Shown here piece after piece: positions 11,264-19,068 of a stretch of 64,000 nt of DNA. Below the pieces are notes generated by a model. It ran no database searches, had not been told where the DNA came from, and saw only the letters and a list, made by a program, of their open reading frames with translations. Where the stretch lies: positions 62,001-126,000 of the forward strand of contig NZ_JACIJN010000008.1 in assembly GCF_014199415.1 (NCBI RefSeq), in the 5' to 3' direction. The stretch is from Sphingomonas endophytica. GTDB lineage: Bacteria; Pseudomonadota; Alphaproteobacteria; Sphingomonadales; Sphingomonadaceae. A program made the position numbers and the translations under genes. How positions within the stretch are numbered: the stretch's first letter is position 1; each line of letters starts with the position of its first letter.

Positions 11264-11818
11264 ATGGGCGAGCTGGCATCGAAAGAGCAATTGCGCGGAT
11301 CGCTGCTTCGCTATGCGGCGGTCGCGGTGCCGGCGGTGCTGCTGCTCGGGTTCCTTTCCGGACGCACCGTCCCGTCGGGCGATCAGAACGGCTGGTATGC
11401 GGTGCTCGCCAAGCCCGAGCTGACGCCGCCGGGCTGGGCGTTCCCGGTCGTCTGGTCGGTGCTGTACGTGATGCTGGGACTGGCGCTGGCGCTCGTGCTG
11501 AGCGCGCGCGGCGCGCGGCTGCGCGGGCTCGGCATTGCCCTGTTCGTCGCGCAACTGGCCGGGAATCTCGCCTGGACTCCATTGTTCTTCGGGGCGCACC
11601 GCATTGCGGCGGCGTTCCTGTTGATCGTCGCGATCCTCGGCCTGTCGATCCTCACCACGATCGTCTTCGCGCAGATCCGCCGTCCCGCGGCATGGCTGAT
11701 GGTGCCTTATATGACGTGGCTGTGCGTCGCCGGCGCGCTCAACTGGCAGATCGGCCGGCTCAACCCGGATGCGGAACGGGTTGTGCAAGCGCCCGCGGCA
11801 TCCCAAGTGATCCGCTGA
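11264..11818 (+). CDS. tspO: TspO/MBR family membrane protein
   Basis: A 184-residue protein with five predicted membrane helices. Conserved TspO blocks are WYAVLAKPELTPPGWAFPVVWSVLYVMLG (residues ~43-71), the LAWTPLFFGAHR segment and YMTWLCVAGALNWQI at the C-terminal helix. The family binds tetrapyrroles; in Rhodobacter TspO represses photosynthesis genes in response to oxygen, and other members bind porphyrins or act in stress. An N-terminal extension of ~25 residues precedes the first conserved helix. It starts with GGAGG ahead of the ATG at 11264. A 27-bp gap leads to ubiK, so they may be co-transcribed. Confidence 0.92.
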   Translation: MGELASKEQLRGSLLRYAAVAVPAVLLLGFLSGRTVPSGDQNGWYAVLAKPELTPPGWAFPVVWSVLYVMLGLALALVLSARGARLRGLGIALFVAQLAGNLAWTPLFFGAHRIAAAFLLIVAILGLSILTTIVFAQIRRPAAWLMVPYMTWLCVAGALNWQIGRLNPDAERVVQAPAASQVIR

Positions 11819-11845
11819 CCTTTTGCTCTCGCAGGACGATTCGCC

Positions 11846-12106
11846 ATGCAATCCGAAAACCCTCTGTTCGGTGACGTCGCCAAGCTGTTCAACGGCGCCG
11901 CCGGAACGATCGCCGGCATGGGCCGCGAGGCCGAGGCCAATGCCCGCGCCCGCGCCCGCGAATGGATCGGCGGGCTGGACTTCGTCGCACGCGAGGAGTT
12001 CGAGGCGGTGAAGGCGATGGCCGTGGCCGCGCGTGACGAGAATGACGCACTTCGCGCACGGATCGATAAGCTCGAAGCCGCGCTCGCTGCGCGCCCCATC
12101 GTCTGA
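11846..12106 (+). CDS. UbiK/BMFP-type accessory factor
   Basis: An 86-residue protein of the BMFP (membrane fusogenic / YqiC / UbiK) family, which helps assemble the ubiquinone biosynthesis complex and binds lipid. The N-terminal amphipathic helix is NPLFGDVAKLFNGAAGTIAGM and the family hallmark is the C-terminal trimeric coiled coil FVAREEFEAVKAMAVAARDE + ALRARIDKLEA. Full length for the family (80-100 residues). It lies between tspO and ybjN, all rightward. Confidence 0.87.
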   Translation: MQSENPLFGDVAKLFNGAAGTIAGMGREAEANARARAREWIGGLDFVAREEFEAVKAMAVAARDENDALRARIDKLEAALAARPIV

Positions 12107-12167
12107 CGCGACGCTCGCCGAAGCTGCTGCCGGGGATGACGCGCGACCACGGTCGTGCGATAAGATC

Positions 12168-12677
12168 ATGATGCTTGACGAAGCCGACCAATATTCCGAG
12201 CCCGAGGCGCCGCTCGACATGCTCGAATCCTATTTCCTCGCGCACGGCTGGCCGTGCGAGCGGAACGAGGACGAGATCACCGCGACGGTGAAGGGCAGCT
12301 GGACCGAATATGAGCTTCGCGCGCTGTGGCGCGAGGAGGACGGCGTCGTGCAGTTGCTCGCCTTCCCGGACGTCAAGGTCGCCGAGGGGCGACGCGGCAA
12401 GATCTACGAGACGCTGGGGCTCATCAACGAGCAATTGTGGCTCGGCCATTTCGAGATGTGGTCGTCGAGCGGCATCCTCCTGTACCGCTGTGCGACCGCG
12501 ATCGAGACGCGCGAAGGTGAGGCGACGATGTCGCTGACGACGGCCGAGTTGCTGATCGATTCGGCGATCGACGAGTGCGAGCGCTTCTATCCGGTGTTCC
12601 AGTTCGTGCTGTGGGGCGGCAAGTCGCCCGCGGAAGCGATCGCCGCGGCGATGGTCGAAACGCAGGGCGAGGCCTGA
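12168..12677 (+). CDS. YbjN-domain protein
   Basis: A 169-residue cytosolic protein of the YbjN family (type III secretion chaperone-like fold, function poorly defined; E. coli YbjN affects motility and stress gene expression). The family pattern is seen in LDMLESYFLAHGWPCERNEDEITATVKG, the W-Y-L core LLAFPDVKVAEGRR, INEQLWLGHFEMWSSSGILLYR and the C-terminal AIDECERFYPVFQFVLWGGKSP. Two consecutive ATG codons at 12168 and 12171 are possible starts. The next gene, proC, begins 7 bp after the stop, so they are likely one operon. Confidence 0.88.
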   Translation: MMLDEADQYSEPEAPLDMLESYFLAHGWPCERNEDEITATVKGSWTEYELRALWREEDGVVQLLAFPDVKVAEGRRGKIYETLGLINEQLWLGHFEMWSSSGILLYRCATAIETREGEATMSLTTAELLIDSAIDECERFYPVFQFVLWGGKSPAEAIAAAMVETQGEA

Positions 12678-12684
12678 GGCGCGG

Positions 12685-13470
12685 ATGCGGTTGTGGATGA
12701 TCGGCTGCGGCAACATGGCCTCGGCGATGTTGCGGCGCTGGCTGGAGAGCGGCGTGGTTGCGGCGACGGACGTCGACGTCGTCAACCGGCACGACCGCGC
12801 CTTGCCCGGCGACGTCCGGCAGGCCCGGACGCTGCCCGACGGGCCGGCACCCGACGTGGTGGTGCTGGGGATCAAGCCGCAGCAACTCGACGAGGCTGCC
12901 GCGGTGCATCGCGAGCGCGTGCGCGCTGCGCCGCTGCTCGTGTCGATGCTCGCCGGCCCCGATCCTGCGCGATTGTCGACGGCGTTTCCGGGGCCGGTCG
13001 CGATCCAGACGATGCCGAACCTGCCGGTCGAGCTGGGGCGGGGGGTCGTCGCGATCCATGCCCCGGACGCGCCGGTTGAGGCGCGCGCAACCGTCGACCG
13101 GCTGATGGCGCCGCTCGGGCTGGTCGAGTGGTTCGATGACGCCGCGCGCTTCGCGGCGGCGGGGGCGCTGTCGGGGTGCGGGCCGGCGTTCCTGTTCCGC
13201 TTCGTCGATGCGCTGGCCGCGGGCGGGGTCGCGATCGGGCTCGACCCGGCGCAGGCGGCGGCGGTGGCGCTGGCGACCGTCGAGGGCGCGGCGGCGATGG
13301 TCGCGGCCAGCGAGCGCAGCCCCGGTGCGCTGGCCGATGCGGTGGCGAGCCCCGGCGGCATGACCCGCGCCGGATTGAACGTACTTGATGAGGCGGCGGG
13401 CCTCGTCCCGCTGCTCGAGCGCACGCTCGCCGCTTCCGCGAAGCGCGGCGCTGAAATGGCGAAGGGGTAA
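12685..13470 (+). CDS. proC: Pyrroline-5-carboxylate reductase
   Basis: Last step of proline synthesis: pyrroline-5-carboxylate + NAD(P)H to proline. It has 261 residues. The Rossmann start is LWMIGCGNMASAMLRRWLESG; the substrate-side signature is AGALSGCGPAFLFRFVDALAAGG, and the C-terminal PGGMTRAGLNVLDE matches the family PGGtT..gl..l signature with MT for TT. The atypical N-terminus is short, starting directly at the nucleotide-binding strand. Seven base pairs separate it from ybjN. An imperfect hairpin (GTGCC...GGCAC at 13,485-13,505) follows. Confidence 0.93.
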   Translation: MRLWMIGCGNMASAMLRRWLESGVVAATDVDVVNRHDRALPGDVRQARTLPDGPAPDVVVLGIKPQQLDEAAAVHRERVRAAPLLVSMLAGPDPARLSTAFPGPVAIQTMPNLPVELGRGVVAIHAPDAPVEARATVDRLMAPLGLVEWFDDAARFAAAGALSGCGPAFLFRFVDALAAGGVAIGLDPAQAAAVALATVEGAAAMVAASERSPGALADAVASPGGMTRAGLNVLDEAAGLVPLLERTLAASAKRGAEMAKG

Positions 13471-13598
13471 GCGCGGCGCGCCGACGTGCCCGGTTTTACC
13501 CGGCACCGCGCTTCTTCGTCACGGCCGGGGTGAGCGTGCGATCCCGCAACAAGCCCGGGGTGACGACCGGCCTGATAGCCAAGGCCGTCGCGGGAAAA

Positions 13599-14105
13599 CT
13601 ACCCGCGCAACCCTTCGACCCGCGCGATCTCGTCATCGGGGATCAGCCCTTCCAGCACCGCCCAGAAACCGGTCACCGCGCCCTGTCCGGCACGCGAATA
13701 GGCCGCCGACAATTTCTCGCGCAGCGCCTCGTACAGGCTGCCCTCCAGCTCCACCCCGGCCGGGGTGAGCCGCAACAGCCGCTGCCGCCGGTCGCGGTCG
13801 CCCGCGCGCGTCTCGACCAGCCCGCGCTCCATCAATTCGTTGAGCACTCGTCCGAGCGACTGTTTGGTGATCGCCAGCAACGCCAGCAGGTCGCTGACCG
13901 GCATGTCGGGCTTGCGCGCAATGAAATAGAGCGCGCGATGGTGCGCCCGCCCCAATCCCTGCCGCGCAAGACCGCGATCGATCGAGCGCGTGATGTGCGC
14001 ATTGCCGAAATACAGCAGCTCAAGGCCGCGACGAATCTCGGTTTCGCGCAGGAAAAGCGGCGAGGCGGAATGCGTTGAGGCAGCCATGTTGACCCGCTTT
14101 GCCAT
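13599..14105 (-). CDS. MarR-family transcriptional regulator
   Basis: A 168-residue winged-helix dimer regulator. The DNA-binding core is residues ~57-125: MPVSDLLALLAITKQSLGRVLNELMERGLVETRAGDRDRRQRLLRLT, with the DRR motif in the wing. N- and C-terminal helices would form the dimer interface. An alternative ATG at 14087 would give 162 residues; neither has a clear ribosome-binding site. It is divergent from ilvE with ~70 bp between starts, so it may control ilvE or itself; this is inference. The ligand is unknown. Confidence 0.88.
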   Translation of the reverse strand: MAKRVNMAASTHSASPLFLRETEIRRGLELLYFGNAHITRSIDRGLARQGLGRAHHRALYFIARKPDMPVSDLLALLAITKQSLGRVLNELMERGLVETRAGDRDRRQRLLRLTPAGVELEGSLYEALREKLSAAYSRAGQGAVTGFWAVLEGLIPDDEIARVEGLRG

Positions 14106-14173
14106 CGGCCCTAGGCCGCTGCAACCCCGGCGCGTCGACCAGCCGTCGCGCGTCTGCGATCTCTGGAGGTCCT

Positions 14174-15253
14174 GTGAACTTCGCGTTCGAACCGCATCCC
14201 TCGCCCGTTTCCGCCAATGAGCGCGCCGCGCGGCTGGTCGATCCCGGATTCGGGCGCGTGTTCACCGATCACATGGCGGTGCTGCATTATTCGGATGGGC
14301 GCGGCTGGCACGACGGCCGGATCGCGCAGCGGATGCCGCTGACGATGGATCCCGCTTCATCGGTGCTCCACTACGCACAGGAAATTTTCGAGGGGCTGAA
14401 GGCGTATCGGCTCGAGGATGGCGGTCTCGCGCTGTTCCGCCCCGAGGCCAATGCGCGCCGCTTCAACGCCTCGGCGCGGCGCATGGCAATGCCCGATTTG
14501 CCCGAGGAGCTGTTCCTCGAGTCGGTCGAGCGGCTGGTGCTGACCGAGCGCGAGTGGATGCCCAGCGTCGAGGGCGGATCGCTGTACCTGCGCCCGTTCA
14601 TGATCGCCTCGGAGGCGTTCCTCGGCGTCAAGCCGTCCGCCGAATATCTCTACATGGTGCTGGCCTCGTCGGTCGGCGCTTATTGGAAAGGCGGCGCGCG
14701 TGCGGTGTCTTTGTGGGTGAGCCACGACTACACCCGCGCGGCACCGGGCGGCACCGGCGCCGCCAAATGCGGTGGTAACTACGCCACCAGCCTGATCGCG
14801 CAGCAGGAAGCGATGCGCCGGGGCTATGACCAGGTCGTGTTCCTCGACGCGACGGAGCGCCGCTGGATCGAGGAACTGGGCGGGATGAACATCTTCTTCG
14901 TCTTCGAGGACGGGTCGCTGCGCACCCCGCCGCTGACCGGCACGATCCTGCCCGGCATCACGCGCGATTCGATCCTGCAGATCGCGCGCGACCAAGGGCT
15001 GGTTGTGCAGGAAGAGCCCTATGCGATCGAGGACTGGCGCGCCGATGCGGCGAGCGGCCGGCTGGTCGAGAGCTTCGCCTGCGGCACCGCCGCGGTGGTG
15101 ACGCCGATCGGACGTGTCGCCGGCCCGGATTATGAGTTTACGATCGGCAGCGGCGGCACCGGCCAACTCACTGCGCATTTCCTCGAACGGCTGAGCGCGA
15201 TCCAGCGCGGCCGTGCCGAAGATTCGCACGGCTGGTTGCATCGTATCGGTTGA
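14174..15253 (+). CDS. ilvE: Branched-chain amino acid aminotransferase
   Basis: PLP enzyme that transaminates branched-chain 2-oxo acids with glutamate. It has 359 residues from the GTG at 14174, chosen because CTGGAGGTCCT precedes it; the frame stays open upstream but that part overlaps the divergent MarR promoter. The fold-type IV signature is GGTGAAKCGGNYATSLIAQQEA (Lys is the Schiff-base residue), then DQVVFLDATERRWIEELGGMNIFFV. The length fits the eukaryotic-like subgroup (~360 residues) rather than E. coli IlvE (309). It ends 36 bp before tRNA-Gln. Confidence 0.95.
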   Translation: MNFAFEPHPSPVSANERAARLVDPGFGRVFTDHMAVLHYSDGRGWHDGRIAQRMPLTMDPASSVLHYAQEIFEGLKAYRLEDGGLALFRPEANARRFNASARRMAMPDLPEELFLESVERLVLTEREWMPSVEGGSLYLRPFMIASEAFLGVKPSAEYLYMVLASSVGAYWKGGARAVSLWVSHDYTRAAPGGTGAAKCGGNYATSLIAQQEAMRRGYDQVVFLDATERRWIEELGGMNIFFVFEDGSLRTPPLTGTILPGITRDSILQIARDQGLVVQEEPYAIEDWRADAASGRLVESFACGTAAVVTPIGRVAGPDYEFTIGSGGTGQLTAHFLERLSAIQRGRAEDSHGWLHRIG

Positions 15254-15289
15254 GCTTTCCCGCGCGCCCGGCTAAGGCGCGCGGCTCGT

Positions 15290-15364
15290 TGGGGCGTCGC
15301 CAAGCGGTAAGGCACCGGTTTTTGGTACCGGCATTCGCAGGTTCGAATCCTGCCGCCCCAGCCA
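15290..15364 (+). tRNA. tRNA-Gln (TTG), integration target
   Basis: A 75-nt cloverleaf. Acceptor arm TGGGGCG pairs with CGCCCCA, then discriminator G and encoded CCA. The anticodon stem CCGGT/ACCGG encloses the loop TTTTGGT, anticodon TTG. The last 49 nt (15316-15364) recur exactly at 26449-26497, so this is the intact tRNA restored at one end of an integrated element. Confidence 0.96.
15316..15364 (+). repeat. Left attachment site (in tRNA-Gln)
   Basis: 49-bp direct repeat identical to 26449-26497, beginning CGGTTTTTGGTACCGG and ending GCCCCAGCCA. It spans the anticodon loop to CCA. The flanking bases differ on both sides (C before and G after here; A before and T after at the other end), which fixes the repeat ends. 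Confidence 0.95.
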
Positions 15365-15390
15365 GCACTTAGCTGAGTTATCCACAGGGC

Positions 15391-15410
15391 GTTCCGCACC
15401 CCGTTCCGCA
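15391..15410. repeat. Candidate integrase arm-type sites, left
   Basis: Two GTTCCGCA octamers at 15391-15398 and 15403-15410 lie between the left att repeat and the end of the integrase gene. The same octamer occurs twice just inside the right att site. Pairs of short repeats flanking the core are the usual form of arm-type integrase binding sites; binding is inferred. Confidence 0.5.
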
Positions 15411-15414
15411 CTTT

Positions 15415-16473
15415 TCATGCCCTCGCCTCGAGTTTCGCGACGGCCGAATCGCTCAGCTTCGCCGTCATGGCCTGGTAGGTGTCGAGCATTCGGTTGACCG
15501 TGCTCACGGTCCAACCCAGCATCGCGGCGATCTCGGATGGCGTAGCGCCAGCCTCCGCGAGCTGCGTACAGGTCGTTCCCCGAATATCGTGGAAGTGCAG
15601 CCCGTCTCGCCCGGCGGCGAGCACCGCCTTTCGCCACAGGTGATCGAAGTAGATCGCCTGTCCCTTGTCGTTGATGGTCCATGGTAGGTCCTTGTGAGAC
15701 AGGATCGTGGTGGCCTTCTTCGGCGCGGCATCGAGGACGCGACGGAGGGCCTGTGTCACCGGCATGTCCACCAGCCGCTTGCGCTTGCCTTGGCGGAAGC
15801 GCAGGCGCTTTCCGTCGTATGCGGTCCACGGCAATCGCAGGAGGTCGGCCTTGCGCTGACCGGTTCCCAGTGCGAGCTCGAAAGCGAGCAGCAACGCCGG
15901 CGGAGCCACCTCGCGGATCGCAGCAATGTCGGGCGGCAGCCACAGTTTCTCGGAGCGATCGGCTCGATAAACCTTCTTCGGCCTGGTCGCGTGGTTGTGC
16001 GCAAGGATGCCGCGATCACGCCCCCATTCGATGATGATGCGGAGCACGGCGAAGATCGCGTCGGCCTGGCGCGGCGACGTGGTTGCCATATCGTCGCGCC
16101 AATCGAGCAGGCCGCGCCGGATCTTCGGATCCTCGATCACGTCGAGCGGCGCGGTCGCCCACTTCTTCTCGATGATGACGATCGCGCGTGAATAGTCCGA
16201 CTTCGTGCGCGTCCCGAGCTTCGCCCAGGCGGCGCTCTTTTGATAGCCGGTGATGATCTCCTGGAACGTGCCCGCCACCCGCGCACGTGCCGGCGCGGCG
16301 ATCGCCTCGTTGTAGGCGCGCATGAACGCCGGCGTGCCAGGACCAAACGGCAGTAATTCGTCGCCGGCGAGCGGCTTGAGCGGGCCGACGCCGCGCATCG
16401 TCCAGTAGTAGCGGATCGTCCCGTCCGCCAATTTCTTGCGATGGCGATACAAGCCCCTGAGTTTAACTTGCAT
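15415..16473 (-). CDS. Tyrosine-recombinase integrase of the tRNA-Gln element
   Basis: A 352-residue site-specific recombinase. An N-terminal arm/SAM-like domain covers ~1-165 (KKWATAPLDVIEDPKIRRGLL is in the core-binding part). The catalytic domain is ~175-350 with Arg207 (LGTGQRKADLLRLPW), His295-x-x-Arg298 (HFHDIRGT), Trp321 in LGWTVSTVN (in place of the usual His) and the nucleophile Tyr333 (MLDTYQAM), so all needed residues are present. It sits 51 bp from the att site in the tRNA and is transcribed toward it. Its start overlaps the upstream HTH gene by 11 bp. It appears intact, so the element may still be able to excise. Confidence 0.95.
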   Translation of the reverse strand: MQVKLRGLYRHRKKLADGTIRYYWTMRGVGPLKPLAGDELLPFGPGTPAFMRAYNEAIAAPARARVAGTFQEIITGYQKSAAWAKLGTRTKSDYSRAIVIIEKKWATAPLDVIEDPKIRRGLLDWRDDMATTSPRQADAIFAVLRIIIEWGRDRGILAHNHATRPKKVYRADRSEKLWLPPDIAAIREVAPPALLLAFELALGTGQRKADLLRLPWTAYDGKRLRFRQGKRKRLVDMPVTQALRRVLDAAPKKATTILSHKDLPWTINDKGQAIYFDHLWRKAVLAAGRDGLHFHDIRGTTCTQLAEAGATPSEIAAMLGWTVSTVNRMLDTYQAMTAKLSDSAVAKLEARA

Positions 16474-16726
16474 GTCCTGCGGTCCATTGCTCGTAGGGTG
16501 ACAGGCTCGGGCTATTTACTGGCTTTACCAGGCCAGCGCGCTGGTCGAGCACATGGTCGTGCTGCCGACGATCGTAGCGGTTCGTCCCCGGAACTGGCCC
16601 GGGCACGATTCCTTTCGCCTGCCACGCATCGTAGGTCGCCGGGCTGATGTGCCCGAGATACGCGCAGATACCTGCCTTGCTTTGCAGGCGAGCATTCGGA
16701 TCGAAGGGCAACACGTCGGCCGACAT
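16463..16726 (-). CDS. Small HTH protein next to integrase (AlpA/excisionase-like)
   Basis: An 87-residue protein. LQSKAGICAYLGHISPATYDAWQAKGIVPGPVPGTNRYDRRQHDHVLDQRAG reads as a MerR-like/AlpA-type helix-turn-helix with the typical wing R.D...... The remaining C-terminal ~25 residues are low complexity. It overlaps the integrase start by 11 bp, the normal position of a recombination directionality factor or an AlpA-like regulator. Its role as excisionase is inferred from fold and location. Confidence 0.75.
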   Translation of the reverse strand: MSADVLPFDPNARLQSKAGICAYLGHISPATYDAWQAKGIVPGPVPGTNRYDRRQHDHVLDQRAGLVKPVNSPSLSPYEQWTAGHAS

Positions 16727-16767
16727 TCAGCTATCAGCCGCGATCGGAGGAGGCATGAGCTGGCTGC

Positions 16768-17478
16768 TCACGCGCGTATTTCCTCGTAGCGAACCCGCGG
16801 CGTGCGGACCGGAGGCTCCGTCGGTTGCAGCCGCGCAAGGATACGCGGAGCGCGCGATCGCAGTGTTGCCCCTACCGCGGCAAGGTCAATGACCGTAACG
16901 GCCGGCTCCGCCTTAGAACAGGCGGCGTCAAGCTTGTCGATCGCCCATACCTTGCCGGTGCCGTTGCACGCGAGATAGCGGGTCGTCGGGGTGTAGTGCT
17001 CGCGGCATAGCGTCCAGGCGTGCCATGCTTTCTCCGTCGCCCACGCCGCTTCATCGTCTAAGGCGAAGAGCATCACGTCGGTGGCGGCCGCGCGCAGTGA
17101 TGCCGCCGCCGCCTTGATCTTCAGTCCGTGCGCGGTGAGCGTGCGTAGCAGCACGAGGTAGGCGACGCTTTCGAGCGGAAAACCCGCCGCGCCGCCACCA
17201 ATATCATGACCAATGACCCCGCGCCGGCGCCAGTCCCGTATAAGTACGGGAGCGGCACCGGTAATCGGTTGAAGATCATCCGGCGCGAAGGTGGCGAACG
17301 CGAAAGCGATGGATGCTGACGGTGGCATGCGCTCGTGGTGACGCAAGCGTTGGGCAAGTGTCAACGTGCCCGAGCTTGATCCATTGCGACGTGGTGAGAC
17401 GCGTTGAGACGCGTTGGCACCGGGCGTGACACTAGAATTTATTTCGCCCTCGACTGGCTTCTCTTGGTTTTGCATCAT
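16768..17478 (-). CDS. MerR-like DNA-binding protein of the element
   Basis: A 236-residue protein with no confident family. Residues ~65-130 (FAPDDLQPITGAAPVLIRDWRRRGVIGH... then FPLESVAYLVLLRTLTAHGLKIKAA) resemble the MerR-type winged helix: a helix, an R-D-W-R-R-R-G recognition turn and a tyrosine/valine-rich helix. The first ~60 residues are disordered and Ser/Pro rich, and the C-terminal half (WHAWTLCREHYTPTTRYLACNG) contains two Cys but no known motif. The start overlaps the stop of the upstream 113-residue gene by four bases. A regulatory role in the element is the likeliest reading. Confidence 0.6.
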   Translation of the reverse strand: MMQNQEKPVEGEINSSVTPGANASQRVSPRRNGSSSGTLTLAQRLRHHERMPPSASIAFAFATFAPDDLQPITGAAPVLIRDWRRRGVIGHDIGGGAAGFPLESVAYLVLLRTLTAHGLKIKAAAASLRAAATDVMLFALDDEAAWATEKAWHAWTLCREHYTPTTRYLACNGTGKVWAIDKLDAACSKAEPAVTVIDLAAVGATLRSRAPRILARLQPTEPPVRTPRVRYEEIRA

Positions 17479-17816
17479 GCCGCATCTCGGCTGTGTAGGT
17501 CGGCAGTCTCAACTGCCTTCATCACAATGTCGGCCTGTGCGCGGATCAGGTTCAGCAGCACCTCCGGATAGGTCCAGGCCTCGCTGTCTGCAATCGCGGA
17601 GGCCGGCATCCTGTCATCAAATAGTCGGGCGTGAGCGCGAATGCGCGCGAGCTCGTGGTCCACCACGACGGCAAGCACGTCCAAAAACTCGGCGGTCCCT
17701 TGCAGGGCGGTGACACGCGCAAAGGTGTCGGCCGGCAGCGTGACCATGCGGAGTGAAGATTGTTCGTTCGTAGGTGCGCAAAAGGGCGCGCCCGTGATAG
17801 GGGCGTCAGTAGCCAT
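17475..17816 (-). CDS. Hypothetical protein, start of the leftward int operon
   Basis: 113 residues, not recognised. Largely helical after residue 25, with FARVTALQGTAEFLDVLAVVVDHELARIRAHARLFDDRM as a long helix and no membrane segment or Cys motif (single Cys near residue 13). It is translationally coupled (ATGA overlap) to the MerR-like gene and begins the leftward unit that ends with the integrase. The 90 bp upstream separate it from the rightward RHH gene, so this is a divergent control region. Confidence 0.65.
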   Translation of the reverse strand: MATDAPITGAPFCAPTNEQSSLRMVTLPADTFARVTALQGTAEFLDVLAVVVDHELARIRAHARLFDDRMPASAIADSEAWTYPEVLLNLIRAQADIVMKAVETADLHSRDAA

Positions 17817-17886
17817 GATCGTTCCTCCAGAACGGTTGTGGTCAGAGCCGGGCGGGAAGGTGCAAACTTCCCCTCGGCTCGCTTTG

Positions 17887-17928
17887 GTGGTATCACCGGC
17901 GCATCATGATGGCAACTACTGATACCAC
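17887..17928. promoter_or_regulatory. Inverted repeat at the divergent switch region
   Basis: GTGGTATCA at 17887-17895 and its exact inverse TGATACCAC at 17920-17928, 24 bp apart, straddle the start codon of the RHH gene. This is the expected layout of an operator for the RHH protein or another element regulator. The spacing suggests two half-sites bound by separate dimers or a loop; this is inference. Confidence 0.5.
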
Positions 17929-18082
17929 GAAACGAAAGCGCCCTGCTCAGGCCGGAACTCCGATCATGTTGCGCTTGCAACCCGATCAGCTCGCGGCACT
18001 TGACGCGTGGATTGTGCAGCAAGAGCCAAGGCCGTCGAGGCCCGAGGCGATACGCCAGATAATTTCGCGTACACTGACATGA
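17906..18082 (+). CDS. Ribbon-helix-helix DNA-binding protein
   Basis: A 58-residue protein. After a basic, disordered N-terminus (TKRKRPAQAG) comes the ribbon TPIMLRLQPDQLAALDAWIVQQ followed by SRPEAIRQIISRTLT. This is the full CopG/Arc-type pattern: one strand with alternating hydrophobics, helix A, a turn with RPEAIR and helix B. Tandem ATGs at 17906 and 17909 could both start it. It overlaps an inverted repeat, suggesting autoregulation. It is the first of the rightward genes and may control the divergent int operon or the downstream membrane-protein genes. Confidence 0.8.
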   Translation: MMATTDTTKRKRPAQAGTPIMLRLQPDQLAALDAWIVQQEPRPSRPEAIRQIISRTLT

Positions 18083-18109
18083 TGCCTATCTATCAGCGGA
18101 TGGGTATAA

Positions 18110-18592
18110 ATGACCCAGTTTGAGCCTGGAAAACTCTTTTGGGGTGTCGTGAGTGCTGCGGTAACACTTGCCTTCTTCAGCAGTCAGCAGCTTCCATATG
18201 CAGACGCATCCGACCTTGTGGGCATAGGCGTGCTATACGCTGGCTCCATCATAGCCGTATGGATCGCAAGTGTTTCGGAAGGTTTTGCGGAGAAGATCTT
18301 CGTCGCGGCAGCCGTCGTGCTTTTCGGATGGGCCGGTGTGCTGCTTGGTCTACAAGTATCATTTGCTGAGAACGCAAGCCGTACGAACGACAGGCGCTGT
18401 CTAACGATACAATCTGATATGCTGAGCGCTCATCCGAGGCTCTTAGACGGGCACGATAAATTTCAAGCTCTAGGCTGTCGCCCACAGGGCGTGGATGACC
18501 GGATCATCGTGCCACCTACCGACCGCGAGCGGCTTGCAGGCAAAGCGCTGCCCTGGGGAGGCTACCCTCCACCCGTAAAGTCGACCCAATGA
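18110..18592 (+). CDS. Three-helix membrane protein with two-Cys C-terminal domain (copy A)
   Basis: 160 residues, no recognised family. Three hydrophobic segments at about 8-27, 36-55 and 63-83 are followed by a ~70-residue soluble tail: RRCLTIQSDMLSAHPRL, KFQALGCRPQGV, IIVPPTDRERLAGK, LPWGGYPPP. The same tail, with both cysteines, occurs in the next gene (copy B). If the tail is outside the cytoplasm the cysteines could form a disulfide. Its stop overlaps the start of copy B by four bases. GC content is clearly lower than in flanking core genes, so it looks like recently acquired cargo. Function unknown; position near the integrase end is where satellites and prophages often carry accessory genes. 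Confidence 0.72.
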   Translation: MTQFEPGKLFWGVVSAAVTLAFFSSQQLPYADASDLVGIGVLYAGSIIAVWIASVSEGFAEKIFVAAAVVLFGWAGVLLGLQVSFAENASRTNDRRCLTIQSDMLSAHPRLLDGHDKFQALGCRPQGVDDRIIVPPTDRERLAGKALPWGGYPPPVKSTQ

Positions 18593-19044
18593 TAAGTCGA
18601 ACAATCGCGCCAGCTATAATTGCGGCTACAGCAGTTCTGGCATTTACTCTTTCACCCCTTCTGAGATTGACCAACCCTGGGCATCTCCTAATTGGAGGCT
18701 TGGTGATAGCATGCGGTTTATTGGTTGTTATTCTGACAGAGATTGAAGGTGGCTCGGATCGTCGTTTCTGGCTGGGAGTCGTCATTGTTTCTTTAGGAGT
18801 AATAGAGCTTACAGTCGTGGCGGTGCGGGCGCGTGAGGCTTCGGAAGCTAACGATGTTCGATGCATGACGATCCAAAGTGACATGCTAAGCGCTAGACCG
18901 CGCATGGCTAATGCTGCTGACGCTTTTCAGGCTTTAGGCTGTCGACCTCAGGGCATAGGGACCCGTATTCTTGTCCCCCCTAGCGACCGCGAGCGAGCTG
19001 CGCGGCGGCCGCTGCCTTGGGGCGGCTATCCACCGTCAAGCTGA
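18589..19044 (+). CDS. Three-helix membrane protein with two-Cys C-terminal domain (copy B)
   Basis: 151 residues, paralogue of the preceding gene. Three membrane segments at about 4-24, 31-50 and 62-82, then the shared tail VRCMTIQSDMLSARPRM, AFQALGCRPQGI, ILVPPSDRERAAR, PLPWGGYPP. The membrane parts are diverged while the tail is strongly conserved, so selection appears to act on the tail. Translational overlap with copy A implies the two are made together, perhaps as a heteromer. About half G+C, lower than the host. No known family recognised. Confidence 0.72.
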   Translation: MISRTIAPAIIAATAVLAFTLSPLLRLTNPGHLLIGGLVIACGLLVVILTEIEGGSDRRFWLGVVIVSLGVIELTVVAVRAREASEANDVRCMTIQSDMLSARPRMANAADAFQALGCRPQGIGTRILVPPSDRERAARRPLPWGGYPPSS

Positions 19045-19068
19045 TGGCTGCGCGGTTCGGAGGGGCAT

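Noticed and set aside
13485-13610. Rho-independent terminators or an RNA gene between proC and the MarR gene
   Set aside because: Only imperfect hairpins and common GC-rich intergenic motifs, no U-tract and no conserved RNA feature seen.
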